The notes under the pieces are model-generated. The model did not search any database. It saw nothing but the letters and a program-made list of their open reading frames with translations, and was not told the DNA's origin. Position numbers and translations under genes: made by a program. From contig DCVT01000062.1 of assembly GCA_002328075.1 (NCBI GenBank), positions 225,840 to 286,841 on the forward strand: a stretch of DNA of 61,002 bases, in the 5' to 3' direction. Of the stretch, positions 1 through 7,782 are shown in pieces; the stretch's first letter is position 1, and every line of letters starts with the position of its first letter. This DNA comes from Anaerolineales bacterium UBA2181. GTDB lineage: Bacteria; Chloroflexota; Anaerolineae; Promineifilales; UBA4811.

Positions 1-339
1 CCGCCTGAAGCTCTCAAGCTGATCACCGATCCTACCATCGGTCTTATTGTGGTTGAGCACAAGGACCGGCTGGCCCGCTTCGGCTTCAACTACCTTGAGA
101 AGCTGTTGGCCATGCAAGGCCGGCGGATCGAAGTCATCAACTTGGCGGAGAATGGCATGGAGGATTTGTTTCAGGATTTCGTGAGCATTGTGACCTCGTT
201 TTGTGCGCGTCTGTATGGGCAACGCCGCTGCCGACGCAAGACCGAGCGGATCATCGCGGAGTTGCAGGATGGTCAAGAAAGCGATTACGCACCTGAAGCT
301 CGACCACGCCAATCCGGGCAAACTCGAAAAGCTGGATGA
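1..339 (+). CDS. tnpA: IS607-type serine recombinase (TnpA), C-terminal part, cut by window edge
   Basis: This is the C-terminal part of a small serine recombinase that moves IS607-family elements. The reading frame is open from base 1. It shows the family's conserved tail: the VVEHKDRLARFGF motif, then an NLAENGMEDLFQDF segment and the SFCARLYGQRR basic helix. The catalytic serine and HTH lie outside the window, so intactness cannot be judged. It overlaps the start of a TnpB reading frame at 269, the usual tnpA-tnpB arrangement of IS607 elements. The last 25 or so residues look unlike the family, perhaps because the end has diverged. Confidence 0.85.
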   Translation, partial: PPEALKLITDPTIGLIVVEHKDRLARFGFNYLEKLLAMQGRRIEVINLAENGMEDLFQDFVSIVTSFCARLYGQRRCRRKTERIIAELQDGQESDYAPEARPRQSGQTRKAG

Positions 340-571
340 GTTGGCGGTCGAGCACCAACGGGTGGCGCAGGCGTATGTGGACTGGCTCATCCGGCATGGC
401 GTCCGCCGGCCCGACAGTTTAGTGACACTGTACAGCGAGCGGTCGGCGGGCACCGGCAAGCAGCCGAGTGGGCGCCCTCCGACCGGGTCAGCATCGTGGC
501 CGCCCGGCGCTGTTTGGGTTGCCGAGCCTCGACCTCCAGCTACCTCGGAGCCTTGTCTCCTGCCCCCTTGA
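269..571 (+). pseudogene. tnpB: Truncated TnpB (IS607 accessory RNA-guided nuclease) remnant
   Basis: The ATG at 269 opens a frame that begins MVKKAITHLKLDHANPGKLE and continues with an AYVDWLI segment. This matches the N-terminal region of TnpB proteins that follow IS607 recombinases. After about 60-75 residues the similarity stops and the frame ends at 571 in unrelated sequence, so the RuvC-like catalytic domain is missing. A deletion that fused the IS to the DUF3795 region is the simplest explanation. TnpB proteins are RNA-guided nucleases related to Cas12, but this copy cannot be active. Confidence 0.75.
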
Positions 572-1010
572 TCCCCTCTGGGTCGGACAGCACCCAGGGT
601 CCCAGCTTGCCGGCTTTTGCCAGTATCCTCACCAGGTTGGGCATGCTGGCGAACTGCCTCATGCAGAGGTCGTACTCCTCCTGGGTCACTGCTCCCGTCT
701 GGGGGCGGCAGAAGATCAGCAGACCCTCTCGGCTTCCCAGCAGGTGGCCCACTTTCTTGCAGACAAACTCAGGGCACAGGGCGCAGCTTTCGACTCCCCG
801 CTCTATGGCGCACGGCCGGGCCTGGCATTGCGTGTCCGCCAGCCGAGCGCCGTTCCGACAGCCGTCACAGCGGACGTTGTCGGCTGTGTACTGCTGGTGG
901 CCAAAAATCCGGCGCCAGCCGTCGACCAGTTGCTGGCGGACGGTTGGGTCGTCCGACCGTGCCGCGCACAAGTGGCAGCTGTATCCACAGTATCCGATCA
1001 TCTCTTCCAT
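540..1010 (-). CDS. DUF3795-type cysteine-rich protein
   Basis: A 156-residue cytoplasmic protein rich in cysteine. Cys8, Cys12 and Cys15 form a C-x3-C-x2-C start (GYCGYSCHLC). A second group, RCDGC, QARPC and CALCPEFVC, follows in the middle. This is the DUF3795 pattern, whose function is unknown but which probably binds a metal or Fe-S cluster. The ATG at 1010 has a good ribosome site (GGAGGG, 8 bases upstream). Its 3' end overlaps the decayed TnpB frame on the other strand. The long forward frames over this gene are codon-bias shadows. Confidence 0.75.
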   Translation of the reverse strand: MEEMIGYCGYSCHLCAARSDDPTVRQQLVDGWRRIFGHQQYTADNVRCDGCRNGARLADTQCQARPCAIERGVESCALCPEFVCKKVGHLLGSREGLLIFCRPQTGAVTQEEYDLCMRQFASMPNLVRILAKAGKLGPWVLSDPEGIKGAGDKAPR

Positions 1011-1374
1011 GGCAGATACCCTCCTGGACAGTCCAAGCGCCGTTACCTCGCCTCAAATCCCAGTCCATCACAAAACCGCACGCCATCGGTGCCCGCCTTA
1101 CCTCCGGCAGCAGCGCCAGGGCGGCCAGGCTCCGCCTCCCGCCCACCGCAGGACGTTGCACCGCACGGCGGTCCTTGGCGCGGGCTGCGATCATCGCGCG
1201 CGACGCGCGACGAACCGGTGCACCGCAGGATCCCTGCTGATCTGAAGCCAGCCGGGTGGGGGCAGAGACCACCGGCCATGACGTCGCCACAGGGCTTTTT
1301 CAGGTGATGCTCTTGTATCACCCGCGACCGGGTCTGTCAAGCCAGCGCTGCCGGCGGTCCGGCTGTTAGCCGAA
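1011..1374. other. Intergenic region with no supportable gene
   Basis: Open frames exist on both strands but none has a family signature or ribosome site. The stretch ends with a 25-base sequence (1339-1363) that recurs exactly at 5134-5158. Confidence 0.5.
1339..1363 (+). repeat. 25-bp direct repeat, copy 1
   Basis: An exact 25-base match to 5134-5158 in the same orientation, beginning AAGCCAGCGCTGCCGG. The two copies bracket the IS remnants, the AbiE pair and the kinase fragment. Confidence 0.7.
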
Positions 1375-1495
1375 AGCAGTAGAGTCCCCCTTCACCAAAG
1401 TCAGAATGTCCCCCATGGAAAGAGGGACAAGCGCGGACGAACTACTGACCATGAGCAAGACGGGATTCAATCGACTGGAGATCATGCAGCGGTGA
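1375..1495 (+). mobile_element. IS terminus plus transposase start (ISNCY/IS1202-like remnant)
   Basis: The segment starts with AGCAGTAGAGTCCCC, an IS-end-like sequence that recurs near 53119-53145. About 50 bases further in, an ATG at 1451 opens MSKTGFNRLEIMQR and then a TGA. This resembles the N-terminus of ISNCY/IS1202-type transposases. The rest of the element is gone. The family assignment rests on only 14 residues and the end sequence, so it is tentative. Confidence 0.5.
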
Positions 1496-1723
1496 TGAAG
1501 TTGAGTAAGCCGCTCTGCCCGCGGAGATGCTGCTGTCTTTGCCCACGCATGGTCAGGAGGTTGCGCCGACCAAAGACCCGAGCCTGAGCGTCGCCCCTGT
1601 TCCGCCCTCAGCCGGCCGGGGGGGGCCGCGGGGGGGTACACGTGGAGCAGAATGGCCCAGCCGATGCGAGAACATGGGCTCTTGAGCCGTCAAGCGTGAG
1701 ACGGGAACCGTGGCGGACTGATC

Positions 1724-1752
1724 TTGCGTATGGGGTAGCCAGCAGGTATAAT
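1724..1752 (+). promoter_or_regulatory. Promoter of abiE operon
   Basis: TTGCGT at 1724-1729, a 17-base spacer and a perfect TATAAT at 1747-1752. Transcription would start near 1759, about 70 bases before the AbiEi ATG. Confidence 0.7.
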
Positions 1753-1764
1753 CTTCTTACGTAG

Positions 1765-1801
1765 ATCACGATTTGTTACGCAATCAGTAACAGACCGTGA
1801 T
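1765..1801. promoter_or_regulatory. Nested palindromic operator upstream of abiEi
   Basis: Two inverted repeats share one centre at 1783. The inner arms are TGTTAC (1774-1779) and GTAACA (1787-1792); the outer arms are ATCACG (1765-1770) and CGTGAT (1796-1801). The dyad lies just after the predicted transcription start. AbiEi antitoxins are known to repress their own operons through inverted repeats, so this is the likely site. Confidence 0.65.
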
Positions 1802-1827
1802 TGGCACAAGAAACCGAGGGTCTGGAG

Positions 1828-2652
1828 ATGTCCCGGTCGCTCTCTGATCTCGAAGCGAGACTGATTCTTCACCTGGAATGGGAAAAACAGCCGGTGGTGA
1901 CCATCGAAGATACGATGGCCATCCTCGGCTGTTCATACGATCACGCCCGCCTACTACTGCACCGGCTTGCCCGTCGCCGCTGGCTGGCCCCGCTGACCCC
2001 TGGTAATTACGAGTTGATCCCGGCCGAGCGCGGCGAGCATGCCTTTCCGGACACGAATCCGCTGTTCATTGGCAGTGCCCTGGTGGAACCGCACTACTTT
2101 TCCTTTGCTACTGCGGCGTTTTTTCACGGCCTCTCCACTCAGGCTTCGGCCACGGTCTACCTCGCCACCACGGTGCGCACCAGCCGTCGCCTCTATCATG
2201 TGCGGGGCAAGATGTACCGCCTGGTCTTTCAACCCGCGCTCAAGTTCTTTGGCGCTGTGGAAGTCGAGGCCTATGGGAGCAGGGTGCGCATAGCCGAACC
2301 GGAAAAGACTGTCGTGGACGCGCTAGATCGACCCGAGTATGCAGGCGATATCCCCGAGATTGCGGGCATGCTCCAGCGCGGCCAGGGTCGACTGGACTGG
2401 GGCAAACTAGCCACGTATGGCCGCCGGTTCGAGTCGCAGGCTTTGATCCAGCGCCTGGGCTACCTGCTCGATCTTCTCCAATTGCCGGTCGTCCGGCAGG
2501 TGCGCGACCTCCTGCTGAGCGGAATCGGCAAGAGCACACCCTATCTCGGCCGGCCAGGACAATGGGGAACCGGCGGCAAGTACGACGCCACCTGGAGGAT
2601 CGTCGACAACGTGCCACGCCAGGAGCTGCTGGCCGAGATTGAGGTTCGGTGA
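1828..2652 (+). CDS. abiEi: AbiEi-type antitoxin / transcriptional repressor
   Basis: A 274-residue antitoxin of a type IV AbiE-like toxin-antitoxin pair. An N-terminal winged-helix (about residues 24-65, with ILGCSYDHARLLLHRLARRRW) is followed by the AbiEi C-terminal domain, recognisable from VEPHYFSFATAAFFHGL and the AEPEKTVVDALDRP segment. I chose the ATG at 1828 because it has GAGGG/GGAG upstream and lies beyond the operator; a TTG at 1801 would overlap the dyad. Its TGA overlaps the toxin ATG by one base, indicating translational coupling. In known systems the antitoxin counters the toxin without binding it directly and represses the operon. Confidence 0.88.
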   Translation: MSRSLSDLEARLILHLEWEKQPVVTIEDTMAILGCSYDHARLLLHRLARRRWLAPLTPGNYELIPAERGEHAFPDTNPLFIGSALVEPHYFSFATAAFFHGLSTQASATVYLATTVRTSRRLYHVRGKMYRLVFQPALKFFGAVEVEAYGSRVRIAEPEKTVVDALDRPEYAGDIPEIAGMLQRGQGRLDWGKLATYGRRFESQALIQRLGYLLDLLQLPVVRQVRDLLLSGIGKSTPYLGRPGQWGTGGKYDATWRIVDNVPRQELLAEIEVR

Positions 2653-3563
2653 TGATCGAGAAGCGGCTCGTGCAATGGTATGCGTCCGACGCCGGCGTCG
2701 ACCTGGACATCGCCGAGCGGGAGATCGCCTTGACCTATGTGCTCTGTATTCTCTCGGAGCAGGGTCTGCTTGGCCGGATGGCCTTTAAAGGCGGGACTGC
2801 TCTGCGCAAGATCCACCTGGGTGCATCGGGGCGCTTTAGCCTCGATCTGGATTTTGCCGCCACCACCGAAGCGCTGCCTGACTCATTTGTGCTCGACCTC
2901 GTCGCTGCGCTGCACGGGCGGAGCTATTATGGCCTCACCTTTGCGATCCCAAGCAATGACTACTATGCCACCGGCGATTCGTGTGGTGCTGAGGTCACAT
3001 ACCATCACAGTTGGGTGACACACGGCCGGTTTGGCCTGCAGATCAGCTTCCGTGCCCAGCCCCTGCTGTCCGTCAGGTCAATGGCCCTACGCCGCGAGCG
3101 CTATTTCGATTGGCTGAGCATCGAGCCACCGGCCGTGCCCTGCCTGGATCTGCACGAGATGATCGGCGAGAAGGTGCGAGCGGCGGCCCAACGCCGCCGC
3201 GTGCGCGACGTCTATGACCTGTACCAGCTAGCCCGCCAACCCTACGATCGCCACCTGGTAAGGCGTATTGCTGTGGTCAAATGCTGGGAGACGCGGTATG
3301 CCTTTGACCCCGTGGCCTTTCTGTCCAGTCTGCCGGAGGGCAAGTACGATTGGTCCGACCTGGGACGGCTAGTCCGGTCTGACCGTTTGGTGTCTCCGGC
3401 TGAGCTGGTCCGGGATGTGCAGCACGGCTTCCGGTTCCTGGGCGCCCTGACGGCAGAGGAGGCACAACTCGCGGCGGATCCGTATGGTCGTGAGTTCCGA
3501 CTGCATGACGAGCTGGTAGCCACGATAGCATCTTGGGGAGAACGCAATGGGTCTAGTGACTGA
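2652..3563 (+). CDS. abiEii: AbiEii-type nucleotidyltransferase toxin
   Basis: A 303-residue DNA-polymerase-beta-fold nucleotidyltransferase, the toxin of the pair. FKGGTALRK (45-53) and RFSLDLDF (61-68) are the two signature motifs: the glycine/lysine loop and the metal-binding Asp-x-Asp. The downstream DLHEMIGEKVRAA and RRRVRDVYDLY segments match motifs III and IV. AbiEii/MenT-type enzymes transfer nucleotides to cellular targets such as tRNA, and many protect against phage. All key residues are present, so the toxin appears intact although its surroundings are decayed. The ATG at 2652 is preferred over the GTG at 2649 because it forms the TGATGA junction. Confidence 0.9.
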   Translation: MIEKRLVQWYASDAGVDLDIAEREIALTYVLCILSEQGLLGRMAFKGGTALRKIHLGASGRFSLDLDFAATTEALPDSFVLDLVAALHGRSYYGLTFAIPSNDYYATGDSCGAEVTYHHSWVTHGRFGLQISFRAQPLLSVRSMALRRERYFDWLSIEPPAVPCLDLHEMIGEKVRAAAQRRRVRDVYDLYQLARQPYDRHLVRRIAVVKCWETRYAFDPVAFLSSLPEGKYDWSDLGRLVRSDRLVSPAELVRDVQHGFRFLGALTAEEAQLAADPYGREFRLHDELVATIASWGERNGSSD

Positions 3564-3574
3564 CACCCCTGCAA

Positions 3575-4405
3575 TCAGCTTCGGAAGCAGATCCGGACCC
3601 ACTGCACATCGGACTGGTACGACCCCGAGCAAGCGCACTTGGACGTGGCGCCATCAATAACGCCGGAGTAGGTGGCCGGCGCTGCTGCACACTGCTGCGA
3701 ACCGCAGCGCGGCTGAGGTTGCGCCGCCAGTTGGAGCCGCAATGGGCTGGCAGGACAGACCGCCCCGACTGCCTCCCCAGACTTGCGCTCGATCTTGTAC
3801 CGCTCCCGAATGCCAGCCTGACTGGCTTCATTCGCGTTCAGATCGATCCACACTGGCCCCGGGGTCCTTCTTGTCGGTGCGGTACCGGTTGAGCACGATG
3901 GCGGAATGGATGCCTCTGGACTCCAGCAACGTATGGTTATCGCCGTCATCGTAAACCTTGTCCGCTCACGCCGTGCCTACTGGTACCCCGACGTCCAGGT
4001 CGTGATCCAGCCACGCAGGCAGTAGACGACCATCACATGCCTTGCCCGGCTTGACACTCAGGCAGGTCGTCGCCCCCCACTGTGCGCTCCCGTCCCGCGC
4101 GGCTTGCCTGGTTTGTTCTGCCGCTCCTCATCCTTCTGCGTGTTGAAGTCGGCCGTGGTGTGCACGCTGTCGATGACCTGGATGGATCCGAACTGCCCCC
4201 CTGTTCTGGTTTGCCACCCGGACAATATCCGCCCGTATCTCCTCCAAGGCAGCTCCCTGGTCCTTCCGAATCAGCCGGTTGCGGAACTTGCTCCCCGTAC
4301 AGTGATCCGGGGCAGGTTCGGAGCTGCCAGTCCCAGGAACCATTTCATTACCAGGCTGTCGCCCGCGTGCTGCTCGGTCGCACGTTCAGAGAGGTCGTAC
4401 AATGC
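3575..4405 (-). pseudogene. Degenerate DDE transposase (IS1182/IS5-like)
   Basis: Reading leftward through several frames gives pieces of one transposase. They are an ERATEQHAGDSLVMKWFLGL start, then PDHCTGSKFRNRLIRKDQ, then an SVHTTADFNTQKD-like stretch, then KVYDDGDNHTLLESRGIHS, and finally RERYKIERKSGEA. The last is the conserved C-terminal motif of DDE transposases of the IS1182/IS5 groups. Several frameshifts separate the pieces, so no functional protein can be made. The element sits against a kinase gene cut off at its catalytic loop. Confidence 0.6.
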
Positions 4406-4801
4406 GGCTTGAGGTCACGGTGAGTCACACCAGCCTGGTGCGCCGTGTCCAGTGCTCCGCAGATGCGCTGTAACACTGTTAACGCTTTCAATGGCGGCAA
4501 CGGTCCGTTCTCCAACCGGTCGCGCAGGCTGCCGCCGGTCATTAGCAGCATCAACCGGTAGGGGGAACCGTCATTGTCACCGTAATTGTAGATCGGCACG
4601 ATGGCTTGGTGTTCTAGCCAGGCCAGATTGCGTGCCTCCCTGTCGAAGTGCTCTCGATACCACGGGTCCAGCAGCAGGGCCGCTGGCAGGACCTTGACCG
4701 CCACCTTGCGGTCAAGGTGTGGGTTGTGCGCCAGGTAGACGATGGGCATCTCGCCCCAACTCGTGAATGATCTGATAGCGGCCATCGTGTGTCAGAATCA
4801 T
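4400..4801 (-). pseudogene. Ser/Thr protein kinase, N-terminal fragment (PknB-like)
   Basis: From an ATG at 4801 the frame reads MILTHDGRYQIIHELG. After a small frame change it continues as IVYLAHNPHLDRKVAVKVLP (ATP-binding Lys) and then GVTHRDLKP, the catalytic loop. The kinase sequence stops there and runs directly into transposase-derived sequence near 4405. The activation segment, C-lobe and any sensor domain are missing. It has therefore lost function through both a frameshift at the glycine loop and a 3' truncation. Confidence 0.75.
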
Positions 4802-5206
4802 GGTCGCGCTCCCTGCTGCCACTGGATGCTGTCACCAGCCAAGGATTTCGGCAACCACCGAACGTAGCAATGCTGCCGGCGGCCATTGCGCTGGCCCCGT
4901 CGGATGTGCTTGCCCACATCTAACACTGCGCGAGGCGGGTTGAGGCTACCGCCCTGCGAATTGATTGGTCTTGATCAAGTCCGTATTGATTGTCACGGTG
5001 GATGGTGAACCGCTGGCAGTCATGCCGAAAATCCCCAAGGGCAGCCTGGAAGATCTGATATCAGACCCTCAACCTCTCCACAGGGCGATATCTCCAGTTT
5101 GGCGAACTGGGCGAGATTCCGACCTTGGGTTGAAAGCCAGCGCTGCCGGCGGTCCGGCCGGTCGGTCCAGAGCCACGTATGAACCCGCCCCCGCGCGCCC
5201 GGGCGT
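4802..5206. other. Intergenic region with no supportable gene
   Basis: No frame here carries a recognisable motif or ribosome site. It contains the second copy of the 25-base direct repeat (5134-5158). Confidence 0.5.
5134..5158 (+). repeat. 25-bp direct repeat, copy 2
   Basis: Identical to 1339-1363 in the same orientation. It may mark the other boundary of the inserted or rearranged AbiE-containing segment. Confidence 0.7.
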
Positions 5207-6619
5207 CTACTCCACGAACTGGTAGCCGTGCTCCTCCAGGTAGCTCTTTTCCTTCTCGCGATGCAGCGCCGACAGCCGTTTCTTGATCTCCTCCCATCCG
5301 GGTCCAGCCAGGGGATACAGCGCCAGGGCAAAGAAGCAGATCAGCAGCAGCACACCGGTGGGCGCCACCCAACCCACCAGCACACCGGTCTGGGCCGATA
5401 CCGACTGAGTTCCCTTGGCCAGGGTCTGGTCATAGCCAAAGGCGGTGATGATGGCCAGGAGCGCCCACTGGGCAATGCTGATGGCCGGCTTGGTGATCAG
5501 CGAGTTGATGCCGGCGTACATGCCCTCGCGGCGCAGGCCCGTCTTGTGCTCGTCAAAGTCGACCACGTCGCCGTTCATCAGCGGAATGAGGTACATGCCG
5601 CCGGAGAACCCAAAGCCGAAGCAGAGAAAGCCCAGGGCGGCCGGGATGACGTGGCGCCCGCCCAGCAGCAGCGCAAGGCAACCCAGGGCAAAGACCAGCG
5701 CCATGATCCGGGTGCTGGCCTTGATGCCCCACCGGTCGCGCCGGTTGATCCACAGCAGCAGCCCGCCGACAATGCCCACCGCCAGGGCGACGTACAGCGG
5801 GAGGCCGGGCACTTGGAGTTCGTCAAAGTAGAGCCAGATGCCCTGCATCAGCGCCGTCTGGGCAAAGATGACGGTGAAGGAGATGGTCTCGAAAACCACA
5901 AATGAGCGGTTGGTGAAACACTCCTTGATCGCGGTAAAGAAGGGTGGCTGTTGCTGCTCCTGGGCGAAATGCTTCTCGCGGTAGAAGAAGGTGCTGGCAA
6001 AGATCAGCGCGGCCATTCCAATGCCAAAGCCGATCATCAACCAGCGGAAGGAGATAATCCCGGCCACGTCGCCTACATCCGGTTTGAAACGCTCCAGCGC
6101 CATGGGAACCACGAGGGTAAAGACCATAAAGATGATTTTCCAGATGTAGATGGTGGAGCGAGCCTTGTTCGAGACCGCCATTTCATAGGGCATGATGTAG
6201 ATATTGGTGGCGATGGAGGTGTACAGCGTGTCATACAGGAACAGGGCGACGAGCATCTGGATGAACAGCAGGTTCTGATGGCCCTCGCTGCCCGGAAGAT
6301 AGACCCAGAACAGGATGAACGCCAGGGCAAAAAGGGGCGAGCCGTAGCGGATGTAGGGCCGGCGACGACCGATCTTGGTCCGGGTGCGGTCGCTGATATA
6401 TCCGAGCAGCGGATCGTTGATCGCGTTCCAGATGCCAAAGATGAGCCAGACGATGCCGGCCAGACCGGTCTCCAGCCCGCGCAGCTTGACAAAATAGTAG
6501 GTCAGGGCGCTGGCGGCAACCAGGGACTGCAAGATGCCGGTGGCCGCATCGGCGACGGAGATCCAGATCCGGCTCTTGACGGGCACGTGCTCTTCGTGAA
6601 GGTTCGGCGGATGGGTCAT
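5207..6619 (-). CDS. GPH-family sugar/glycoside:cation symporter (MelB-like MFS)
   Basis: An integral membrane transporter of 470 residues with about 12 hydrophobic segments. It belongs to the glycoside-pentoside-hexuronide:cation symporters. The IWNAINDPLLGYISDRTRTKIGRRRPYI region carries the family's signature: the Asn/Asp of the cation site in TM2 and the loop between TM2 and TM3. It imports an uncharged or acidic sugar-like solute with Na+ or H+. The ATG at 6619 lies 6 bases after AGGAG. It ends the leftward operon that starts with the XRE-cupin regulator at 9551, so it probably brings in the substrate handled by the dehydrogenase and amidotransferase-like genes. Confidence 0.88.
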   Translation of the reverse strand: MTHPPNLHEEHVPVKSRIWISVADAATGILQSLVAASALTYYFVKLRGLETGLAGIVWLIFGIWNAINDPLLGYISDRTRTKIGRRRPYIRYGSPLFALAFILFWVYLPGSEGHQNLLFIQMLVALFLYDTLYTSIATNIYIMPYEMAVSNKARSTIYIWKIIFMVFTLVVPMALERFKPDVGDVAGIISFRWLMIGFGIGMAALIFASTFFYREKHFAQEQQQPPFFTAIKECFTNRSFVVFETISFTVIFAQTALMQGIWLYFDELQVPGLPLYVALAVGIVGGLLLWINRRDRWGIKASTRIMALVFALGCLALLLGGRHVIPAALGFLCFGFGFSGGMYLIPLMNGDVVDFDEHKTGLRREGMYAGINSLITKPAISIAQWALLAIITAFGYDQTLAKGTQSVSAQTGVLVGWVAPTGVLLLICFFALALYPLAGPGWEEIKKRLSALHREKEKSYLEEHGYQFVE

Positions 6620-6664
6620 CAATAACTCCTGATTGAAAATATGGGTTCGAAATCGGTCTGGGGT

Positions 6665-6955
6665 TTACTCATCCCAAATGGAGTCCAGCTCGGCGGCCGG
6701 CACGTCAAACACCTCGCCGTGGGGCGAAAGCGGTTCCTCCGAAAAGAAGCGCGGCAGTCGGTCGTCAGCGGCAGTCAGGCCGGCGCGACGATTAAACGCG
6801 CGCTCGACGTCGATCACCTGTCGGCCAAGTTCTGCGATCCAGTCCGGCTGCAGGTCCGTGTTGTAGGCGGCGTTGAGCGGGTGCACCTGGCTCTGGACCG
6901 ACCAGGTGAAAAAGGTGTGTTCCCGGCATAGGTTGGCGATCTCTTGATTGTTCAC
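6665..6955 (-). CDS. Small stand-alone protein resembling the AOR C-terminal domain
   Basis: A 96-residue protein starting at a GTG (6955) with AAGGAG five bases upstream. Its second half reads ELGRQVIDVERAFNRRAG, then ADDRLPRFFSEEPL, then a short acidic end. This is the pattern at the C-terminus of aldehyde:ferredoxin oxidoreductases (compare ERIVNLERLYNVREG and DDRLPARFLEEAL in the AOR at 23300-25180). The tungstopterin-binding and Fe-S regions are absent, so it cannot be an AOR itself. It may be a retained domain working as a subunit, or a relic of a decayed AOR. The ribosome site and operon position argue for expression. Confidence 0.65.
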   Translation of the reverse strand: MNNQEIANLCREHTFFTWSVQSQVHPLNAAYNTDLQPDWIAELGRQVIDVERAFNRRAGLTAADDRLPRFFSEEPLSPHGEVFDVPAAELDSIWDE

Positions 6956-6972
6956 ATCGACTCCTTGACCCC

Positions 6973-7782
6973 TCACTTCTTTGTCTTCACGTCCGGAGGC
7001 CGGCTGGAGGACGCCCGTCCGCCCAGGTTCAGCACCCCGGCAACCCGGAAAAAGTTGGCCAGCAAATGGCGCCCATCGGGCTGTGCCGCACGGCACCCGT
7101 CCGGATAGACGAGGTCGACCAGCGGGCTCGACCGGTCGGCCGGCCGCTCGGTGTAACCCTCGGGGTGGAACTGCACCCCATAGACCAATCGGTCGACCCG
7201 CTTCATGGCCTGGATGGGGCACTCCTGGCTGGCGGCCAGCAGGTCAAAGCCGGCTGGCAGCGCTTTGACCTCGCAATGGTGGACCTCGAGAAACAACGGC
7301 GAGGCGCCGAGCCCATCGAACAGGGGGTCAGGCCTCACCACACTCACCGGCATAAAGCCCCACTCCTTCAAGTAGCCCGGGGCGCTGGGGACGCGGCCGT
7401 CTGGCCCGCGCACGTCTGGCTCGCCGGGCTGCAGGAGGCGCATGTGACCTACCGGTGCGCCGTGCGCCATGGCGATGAGCTGGTGGCCTCCGCACAAGCC
7501 CAGGATGGGCCGCTCGGCATCGCGGATCAGATCGCAGAGCTCGGCGAGTTCGGCCGGGTCGTAGACGGACCAGTCGGCCGCGTTCCCGCTGAGGATCAGC
7601 ACCTTGACGCCCAGCGCCTGCAGCCGCCGGCGGGTCACGACGGGGTAGCGTTGCACCAGGCAGGGGTGGTTGGTCAGCGCTTCCACCCTGAGCTGCACAT
7701 CCATGCAATACGCCAGGTGGGCGTGCCGTCTGTCCGGATCGTCCAGCCAGCTCTGATGTTCGAGGCTCACCAGACAGATCAT
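6973..7782 (-). CDS. Class I glutamine-amidotransferase-like protein
   Basis: A 269-residue protein with a class I glutamine amidotransferase fold. The nucleophile elbow GLCGGHQ carries the catalytic Cys, and VQFHPEGYTE carries the His and Glu of the triad. No synthetase domain is attached. It may supply ammonia to a partner or act as a gamma-glutamyl hydrolase. Its ATG at 7782 overlaps the TGA of the alcohol dehydrogenase (ATGA), so translation is coupled. The target is unknown. Confidence 0.8.
   Translation of the reverse strand: MICLVSLEHQSWLDDPDRRHAHLAYCMDVQLRVEALTNHPCLVQRYPVVTRRRLQALGVKVLILSGNAADWSVYDPAELAELCDLIRDAERPILGLCGGHQLIAMAHGAPVGHMRLLQPGEPDVRGPDGRVPSAPGYLKEWGFMPVSVVRPDPLFDGLGASPLFLEVHHCEVKALPAGFDLLAASQECPIQAMKRVDRLVYGVQFHPEGYTERPADRSSPLVDLVYPDGCRAAQPDGRHLLANFFRVAGVLNLGGRASSSRPPDVKTKK

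Noticed and set aside
468..1307. Long plus-strand frames over the DUF3795 gene
   Set aside because: The minus-strand gene has the cysteine signature and a good ribosome site; the plus frames have neither.
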